Assembly (NCBI GenBank): GCA_020432595.1
Contig: JAGQGA010000161.1
Coordinates: forward strand, 1-9,549
Reading direction: 5' to 3'
Source: Anaerolineales bacterium
Lineage (GTDB): Bacteria > Chloroflexota > Anaerolineae > Promineifilales > Promineifilaceae
Length of the DNA stretch: 9,549 nt
Shown: piece after piece, positions 5,584 to 9,549 of the stretch
How positions within the stretch are numbered: position 1 is the stretch's first letter
Layout of the letters: every line of letters starts with the position of its first letter
Notes under the pieces: model-generated
Seen by the model: only the letters and a program-made list of their open reading frames with translations
What the model was told of the DNA's origin: nothing
Database searches by the model: none
Made by a program: the position numbers and the translations under genes

Positions 5584-6477
5584 TTAACCGCCCAGAATAT
5601 GTTGTAGCCCCACCCGGCACTCTTGCTCTAATGCCGCGTCCCCGGCTGTGATGGCATCGCCCAGCAAAACGGCCGTTAAATGCAGCCCGCGAAACTGCGC
5701 CAGCCACCAGGTTCCGTTATCAATTGGCCCATATGTTTGCCGGAAAATGGTCTGGCCTGTGGGTGGCAAAAAGCTGCACGCCAGGGCAAAATCGGCGGCG
5801 GGGTTGCCGATGTGCAAATCTCCCCAGTCAATGACCCCCGAAATCTGCCCCGCATCGTTGAGCAAGAAGTTACGTATGTTGAGGTCGCCGTGAACGAGGG
5901 TTTGCTGGGTAGAAACGGCCGTTTTCCCCCTCCTTACCACCCCCAACCACGGCCCCAACGACGGCAGTACCCCCCGTGCTACCAGTTCCTGCAAAAGCTG
6001 CTGCAACTGCGGCACCCGCGTTGTCATCTCAAACCGCCCCAGCTTGTCTGGCGGTGCCCCCAACGCCTGCGCCTGCGCCACGGGAAACGCATGGAGCGTT
6101 TGCAAAAAGCGAGCCAGCGGCACGGCCAACTCATTCCGTGCCGCCTCCGTGAGCCGTGCTGTGTACGCCATTCGCCCCGGCAGCAGCGCATAACCGGCAA
6201 AAGGCCACGGGTATCCTTTTCCCGGCTGCCCCAGCAGCGTTGGCACCGCAACCGGCAGCGGCAGCAGCGGAGCCAGTGTGGGCAGCAGTGCCAACTCCAT
6301 CTGCAAACAATCCACGCCAACGGGTCGCCGAGGAAAGCGAAAGGCAAAACGGCCGTTTATCTTCCACACCACATTGTCCCACCCCACCCCCAGCGGCTCG
6401 ATTGCCACTGGCCTTAGCTGCGGGAATTGGCTGGCGATGAGAGAAACGGCCGTTTCTTGGTCAATATCGTCGATCAT
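5584..6477 (-). CDS. APH-family phosphotransferase (aminoglycoside/macrolide kinase-like)
   Basis: This 297-residue kinase-like enzyme would transfer phosphate from ATP to a small-molecule hydroxyl. Substrates in the family include aminoglycosides, macrolides, homoserine and sugars. VGWDN (31-35) and the nucleotide-binding strand FAFRFPRR (44-51) mark the N-lobe. The catalytic loop is HGDLNIRN at 196-203, with D198 as base and N203 as metal ligand. IDWGDLHIGNPAADFALA (216-233) carries D217, the second metal ligand. All key residues are present. It starts 36 bp after the glucosidase stop codon, on the same strand, so the two are probably co-transcribed and a sugar substrate is possible. No Shine-Dalgarno is seen before ATG 6477. 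Four palindrome copies lie in the gene; the one at residues 186-188 falls in an apparent loop just before the catalytic loop. Resistance should not be assumed. Confidence 0.88.
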   Translation of the reverse strand: MIDDIDQETAVSLIASQFPQLRPVAIEPLGVGWDNVVWKINGRFAFRFPRRPVGVDCLQMELALLPTLAPLLPLPVAVPTLLGQPGKGYPWPFAGYALLPGRMAYTARLTEAARNELAVPLARFLQTLHAFPVAQAQALGAPPDKLGRFEMTTRVPQLQQLLQELVARGVLPSLGPWLGVVRRGKTAVSTQQTLVHGDLNIRNFLLNDAGQISGVIDWGDLHIGNPAADFALACSFLPPTGQTIFRQTYGPIDNGTWWLAQFRGLHLTAVLLGDAITAGDAALEQECRVGLQHILGG

Positions 6478-6513
6478 TTAAGGAGTTTAGAGAACGGTGG
6501 CTCCCCCTTTGCC

Positions 6514-8208
6514 TCAATTTGTTAAATGATACACACGAGCTTCAAACGGCCGTAAATCAAACTGCTCAATGCTCTGTGCCGGGTCAACCTCGTAGTTGCT
6601 GATCAGCAAGTCGGGTTGGGTGGTGTAGGTGATGTGGTCAGGAAGGTGGAAAACGGCCGTTTCGGCTTTAAAATTCAAAATCACTACCAACTGCTCATTG
6701 TCCAGTGTTCGCGTAAAGGCATAAATCTGTTCATCATCTGGCAAAATCAAGTCGTATGTGCCGTAAACCATGACGGAATATTGTTTACGCAGCCGGATCA
6801 ATTTTTGGTAATAGTAAAAAATGGAGTCAGGGTCGGCCAGAGCTTGCTGGGTGTTAATGTGGACATAATTTGGATTGACCTTGATCCACGGTTCGCCGCT
6901 GGTAAAACCCGCGTGATCTGTAGCGTCCCACTGCATCGGTGTACGGGCATTGTCGCGGCTGGTTGGCTGAATCATGGCAAGCACCTTCTCGGGGTCAGCG
7001 CCTTGTTCAACTGCCTGTTGATAGCCATTGAGCAGCCACACATCACGATAATCCTCAATCGAAGGGAAGGCCACATTGGTCATACCAATCTCATCCCCTT
7101 GGTAGATGTAGGGGGTTCCCTGCTGCATGTGGACAAAGGTTGCCAGCATTTTGGCCGATTCAACGCGATAACGGCCGTCGTCGCCAAAGCGCGACAGGCA
7201 ACGAGGCTGGTCGTGGTTATCCAGGTAAAGGCTGTTCCAGCCGCCGGTTTCCAAATCTTTTTGCCAGCGCCCCATAATCTCTTTCAAAGCGGTTAAGCGC
7301 CAGGGTTTAGCCACCAGCAAATTCGTCACGCTGTCGCGCTCCCGATCCAAATCCATATGCTCAAACTGAAACACCATGTTTAGGGCACCCGTCTCTTCAT
7401 GGGTCATTTCTAGCCCATGTTGGGTGGTTACAAGCGGCGTTTCGCCCACCGTGATGATGTCGTAGTGAGACAGCACCTCGTCCTTCATTTCGCGCAAGAA
7501 TTCCATCAGGCGAGGCCCATTGGCAAAAAATTGACCGCCAAACTGGTACTTGCCTTCACCTGTTACCGGGGCATCCGGCAGCCCCGGCACTTTAGAAATC
7601 AGGTTGATCACATCCATGCGAAAGCCATCTACGCCTTTTTGCAGCCACCAGTGCATCATGTCATAGACAGCCTGACGCACTTTGGGGTTTTCCCAGTTTA
7701 AGTCTGGCTGCCGTTTGGTGAAGACGTGGAGGAAATATTCATCGGTTGTTTCATCATATTGCCAGGCGGAACCATTAAAGAAGGAGACCCAGTTATTTGG
7801 CTCTTGCCCATCTTTGCCTGGTCGCCAGATATAGAAATCACGATAGGGATTGTCTTTGGCCTGGCGAGACTGCTGAAACCAGAAATGCTCGTCGGAGGTG
7901 TGGTTGACAACCAAATCCATCACCAATTTCAAACCCCGTTCATGCATCCCCGCTACTAACGCTTCCCAATCGGGAAGTGTGCCAAACTCGTCCATGATGT
8001 CTTGGTAATTGCTGATGTCGTAGCCGTTATCGTCGTTGGGCGATTTGTACACGGGTGATAGCCACACGACATCTATACCAAGCTCTTGCAAGTAATCCAA
8101 CTTTTCAATAATTCCGCGCAAATCACCAATGCCATCGCCGTTGCTGTCCTTAAAACTGCGCGGGTAAATTTGGTAGACCACACTTTCTTTCCACCATGCT
8201 TTGTTCAT
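6514..8208 (-). CDS. GH13 oligo-1,6-glucosidase / alpha-glucosidase
   Basis: This 564-residue cytoplasmic glycosidase would release glucose from short alpha-linked oligosaccharides. The calcium-site motif DSNGDGIGDL is at 21-30 and VNH at 101-103. The nucleophile D199 lies in GFRMDVIN, the acid/base E256 in VGETP, and the stabilising D333 in DNHDQ. Positions match Bacillus oligo-1,6-glucosidase closely. V200 right after the nucleophile is the residue linked to alpha-1,6 specificity in this subgroup, whereas alpha-1,4 enzymes have Ala or Thr. GTPYIYQGDEIGMTN and ARTPMQWD are also typical of GH13 subfamily 31-type enzymes. A trehalose-6-phosphate hydrolase is the main alternative. The frame is open up to a TTG at 8259, but ATG 8208 is chosen because it begins the family's usual MNKAWWKES and has GGAGG seven bases upstream. 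Confidence 0.92.
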   Translation of the reverse strand: MNKAWWKESVVYQIYPRSFKDSNGDGIGDLRGIIEKLDYLQELGIDVVWLSPVYKSPNDDNGYDISNYQDIMDEFGTLPDWEALVAGMHERGLKLVMDLVVNHTSDEHFWFQQSRQAKDNPYRDFYIWRPGKDGQEPNNWVSFFNGSAWQYDETTDEYFLHVFTKRQPDLNWENPKVRQAVYDMMHWWLQKGVDGFRMDVINLISKVPGLPDAPVTGEGKYQFGGQFFANGPRLMEFLREMKDEVLSHYDIITVGETPLVTTQHGLEMTHEETGALNMVFQFEHMDLDRERDSVTNLLVAKPWRLTALKEIMGRWQKDLETGGWNSLYLDNHDQPRCLSRFGDDGRYRVESAKMLATFVHMQQGTPYIYQGDEIGMTNVAFPSIEDYRDVWLLNGYQQAVEQGADPEKVLAMIQPTSRDNARTPMQWDATDHAGFTSGEPWIKVNPNYVHINTQQALADPDSIFYYYQKLIRLRKQYSVMVYGTYDLILPDDEQIYAFTRTLDNEQLVVILNFKAETAVFHLPDHITYTTQPDLLISNYEVDPAQSIEQFDLRPFEARVYHLTN

Positions 8209-8230
8209 TTTTTCCTCCATTATCAAGACA

Positions 8231-8244
8231 TGTAAGCACTTACG
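8231..8244. promoter_or_regulatory. Candidate LacI/GalR-family operator upstream of the glucosidase
   Basis: The sequence TGTAAGCACTTACG is a near-perfect dyad (GTAAG 8232-8236, CTTAC 8239-8243). It differs from the common LacI-family form TGTAAGCGCTTACA at two positions. It lies 23 bp before the glucosidase start, where a bound repressor could block transcription. Sugar-responsive LacI regulators often control GH13 genes. No regulator gene is in the window, so this is inference. Confidence 0.5.
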
Positions 8245-8251
8245 CACCAGC

Positions 8252-8271
8252 ATCGACAATTTTTTGTCGAT
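8252..8271. promoter_or_regulatory. 20-bp dyad upstream of the glucosidase
   Basis: ATCGACAA (8252-8259) and TTGTCGAT (8264-8271) are perfect complements around a TTTT spacer, eight bases upstream of the LacI-like dyad. The spacing suits a second operator or a short hairpin. On the minus strand the spacer reads AAAA, so it is not a terminator for the amine oxidase gene. The role is not known. Confidence 0.45.
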
Positions 8272-8277
8272 AATTTT

Positions 8278-8343
8278 GTAAACACGGATGGGAAAACACA
8301 GATGATTCTACTTTCTATCCGTGTTCCTCCCATCTGTGTTTAC
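8278..8343. repeat. 66-bp imperfect inverted repeat of the ATCCGTGTT family
   Basis: GTAAACAC at 8278-8285 and GTGTTTAC at 8336-8343 are perfect complements. The pairing continues inward with few mismatches (GATGGGA with TCCCATC, then AACAC with GTGTT) around a 13-base loop. Its core, ATCCGTGTTC, is shared with the repeats that flank the dddP-like gene, so this appears to be a third member of the same family. It sits between the amine oxidase and glucosidase genes. Confidence 0.65.
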
Positions 8344-8379
8344 ACCTTTTTTTACCGGCGTAGTCCGGCAAAAGACGTA

Positions 8380-8409
8380 GTCTCTTAATCTCTCAGTCTC
8401 TCAATCTCC
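8380..8409. repeat. Short CT-rich direct repeat after the amine oxidase gene
   Basis: GTCTCTTAATCTC (8380-8392) is repeated as GTCTCTCAATCTC (8396-8408) with one mismatch, three bases apart, just past the amine oxidase stop codon. It is low in complexity and no role can be given. Confidence 0.5.
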
Positions 8410-8416
8410 AAAAATA

Positions 8417-9549
8417 TCAGTTTATGCCCTTTGAAAGTATATTTAGCTGTTCGCCCACCTCTTCGGCTGCGCGCACGCCAGACAGATAAGCCCCGTGGAC
8501 GGTGCCAAAATAGGAGCGGCTGGTGGCTTCGCCAGCAAAGAAAAGGCGGCTGTCCACACTGTGCGCCAGTTGGTCGCGCATCTCTGGGGTGCTGCCGAGC
8601 GCATTGAAGGAATAAGAGCCGTAGGCAAAGGGGTCAGCGTTCCAGCGGGTGATCTGGTAGTCGGTGGGGTCGGGAATTTGCTCACCAAAGATGGTGCGAA
8701 GCGTTGCCATCGCGCTCTCAACAATTTCCTCATCACGCCACGTTTCAATTTCGCGGCCAAAGTCGGCGGCGTTAAACCCCAGCAGAATCGGTTGCCCGGT
8801 GGGGCGGGCAAAGCTGACCCATTCGGCCCATTGTCCTTTTGCAGTGGGGACATACTCCAGCCAATCAACATCGGTCGGCCAAAAGGCGGTGGGAAAACGA
8901 AGGAAGCATTTGTTGAGTAGCCCCATTTGCAGGGCATCAATGGCCTCCTGGTGGGCATTGGGTAGGGCAGGGGTGAAGCTGACGGTGCCAGCTTGCAGCA
9001 CGCCCAGCGGCAGGGTGCAGATGATAGCATCGCCGGTGAAGTTGTCGGTGTCGGTATAAACGGCCGTTTCTCCCTCTCCCCAGGCAATGCGATGCACATT
9101 TTGGTTTAGCTTGACGGTAATGCCCTCGGCCAAATGGTTGATGAGGGCATCATAGCCATCGGGAAACAGGACATCATCCCCGCCAAATTCTTCTCCCGCA
9201 TCAAACCAGTAGGTAGACAACTCAGCGGTACTGCCACCATATTCTTGCTCAAGGGTGCTGTTAAGCACAAAATCAAGCTGCTTTTGCTCCTCCTGGCTGA
9301 GGTTTTCCCAATCGAGGGCGGCTTTAACGGCCGTTTCTACCCCCTCATCCTCGTCTGCATCCTGGGCTTCGGCAATCGCGTCCTCCACTTCATCCCGCAG
9401 TTGTTCAAGCTGGCGTTCTTGTTTGGCGGTGAATAAACGGCCGTTGCTGTCATAAATCTCCCCGCTGTCATAGCTGGTTACCGCCGTGCGCGCCTTGCTT
9501 TCTTGCGCCAATGCCGTCAAGGGGTTGCCCTCCGTGCCGTGAATCCAGG
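8417..9549 (-). CDS. Flavin amine oxidase (MAO/polyamine oxidase family), 5' end outside the window
   Basis: The reading frame runs open to the window edge, so the gene is partial. Upstream of an internal TTG at 9520 the frame still encodes WIHGTEGNP, the conserved segment after the FAD-binding region of monoamine and polyamine oxidases. About 376 residues are visible; the N-terminal GxGxxG lies outside. Counting from that TTG, a Lys at 204 (LLNKCFLRF) matches the lysine near the flavin N5. RWNADPFAYGSYS (292-304) and the C-terminal FAD motif FAGEATSRSYFGTVHGAYLSG (328-348) are intact. The enzyme would oxidise an amine to an imine or aldehyde with hydrogen peroxide. The substrate cannot be assigned. 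An acidic, probably helical insert spans 33-82. Three palindrome copies (9060, 9327, 9437) fall in the gene. Confidence 0.9.
   Translation of the reverse strand, partial: WIHGTEGNPLTALAQESKARTAVTSYDSGEIYDSNGRLFTAKQERQLEQLRDEVEDAIAEAQDADEDEGVETAVKAALDWENLSQEEQKQLDFVLNSTLEQEYGGSTAELSTYWFDAGEEFGGDDVLFPDGYDALINHLAEGITVKLNQNVHRIAWGEGETAVYTDTDNFTGDAIICTLPLGVLQAGTVSFTPALPNAHQEAIDALQMGLLNKCFLRFPTAFWPTDVDWLEYVPTAKGQWAEWVSFARPTGQPILLGFNAADFGREIETWRDEEIVESAMATLRTIFGEQIPDPTDYQITRWNADPFAYGSYSFNALGSTPEMRDQLAHSVDSRLFFAGEATSRSYFGTVHGAYLSGVRAAEEVGEQLNILSKGIN

Larger units (their letters stand above)
600..9444. repeat. Dispersed ACGGCCGT palindrome family, 16 copies
   Basis: Exact copies begin at 600, 1472, 1695, 2116, 2550, 3611, 5669, 5915, 6349, 6446, 6546, 6653, 7171, 9060, 9327 and 9437. 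Twelve of them extend to AACGGCCGTT, and most sit in A-rich/T-rich flanks (AAACGGCCGTTT). Thirteen are inside genes and three are intergenic. A random 9.5-kb sequence would hold about 0.15. None occurs from 3619 to 5668 (most of the dddP-like region) or from 7179 to 9059. It behaves like a highly iterated palindrome such as HIP1 of cyanobacteria, but with a different sequence. Confidence 0.9.

Noticed and set aside
5680..6417. 245-codon plus-strand frame opposite the phosphotransferase gene
   Set aside because: Composition is Arg/Gln/Pro-rich as expected for an antisense shadow, and the opposite strand has intact catalytic motifs.
5584..6477. Antibiotic-resistance gene call for the phosphotransferase
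   Set aside because: The family has many non-resistance members and the neighbour is a sugar enzyme; sequence alone does not support a resistance claim.
8209..8259. TTG at 8259 as the start of the glucosidase
   Set aside because: The 17 extra residues match nothing in the family and lie over the operator-like dyad; ATG 8208 has a good ribosome binding site.
8351..8372. Terminator (CCGG-type hairpin next to a T-run)
   Set aside because: The T-run precedes the hairpin on the + strand and becomes an A-run after it on the minus strand, so it fits no gene here.
9518..9520. TTG at 9520 as the true start of the amine oxidase
   Set aside because: The frame continues to the window edge and encodes the conserved WIHG and GNP segment, so the gene is cut by the window.

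Overview
The window looks like a chromosomal stretch from an environmental bacterium, most likely a member of the Chloroflexota (Anaerolineae or Caldilineae type). This rests on protein style, mixed GC, and a heavily repeated octamer palindrome; it is an inference, since there is no rRNA or other marker gene. Eight protein-coding genes are supported. No tRNA, rRNA or CRISPR array was seen.

Left part (1-2700, + strand): an IS91-family (HUH, two-tyrosine) transposase lies behind a leader with three mutually complementary hairpin arms. A 517-bp stretch follows that holds the poorly defined right side of the element. Next come a small orphan antitoxin-like gene with a palindrome on each side, and a GNAT acetyltransferase. 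The GNAT gene overlaps its convergent neighbour by 26 bp.

Right part (2674-9549, - strand): five genes run in the same direction. In transcription order they are a flavin amine oxidase (N-terminus outside the window), a GH13 oligo-1,6-glucosidase-type alpha-glucosidase, an APH-family small-molecule phosphotransferase 36 bp behind it, a DddP-type M24 protein, and an unusual PLP trans-sulfuration enzyme. Only the glucosidase and phosphotransferase are close enough to look co-transcribed. The glucosidase has two dyads upstream, one resembling a LacI-family operator.

The most interesting protein is the DddP-like one at 4050-5393. It has every metal ligand and the catalytic aspartate of the DMSP lyase DddP, not just the ordinary M24 peptidase set. 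It is bracketed by a 30-bp inverted repeat pair (28/30 identical). Next to it is a Cys/Met-metabolism PLP enzyme in which the PLP-stacking tyrosine is phenylalanine and the C-terminal substrate loop is about 16 residues short. Together they may form an organosulfur locus, but their distance and the repeats between them argue against a simple operon.

The most striking DNA-level signal is the palindrome ACGGCCGT, usually inside AAACGGCCGTTT. It occurs 16 times in 9.5 kb, where about 0.15 would be expected by chance. It lies both between and inside genes, and inside genes it is mostly read as Thr-Ala-Val.
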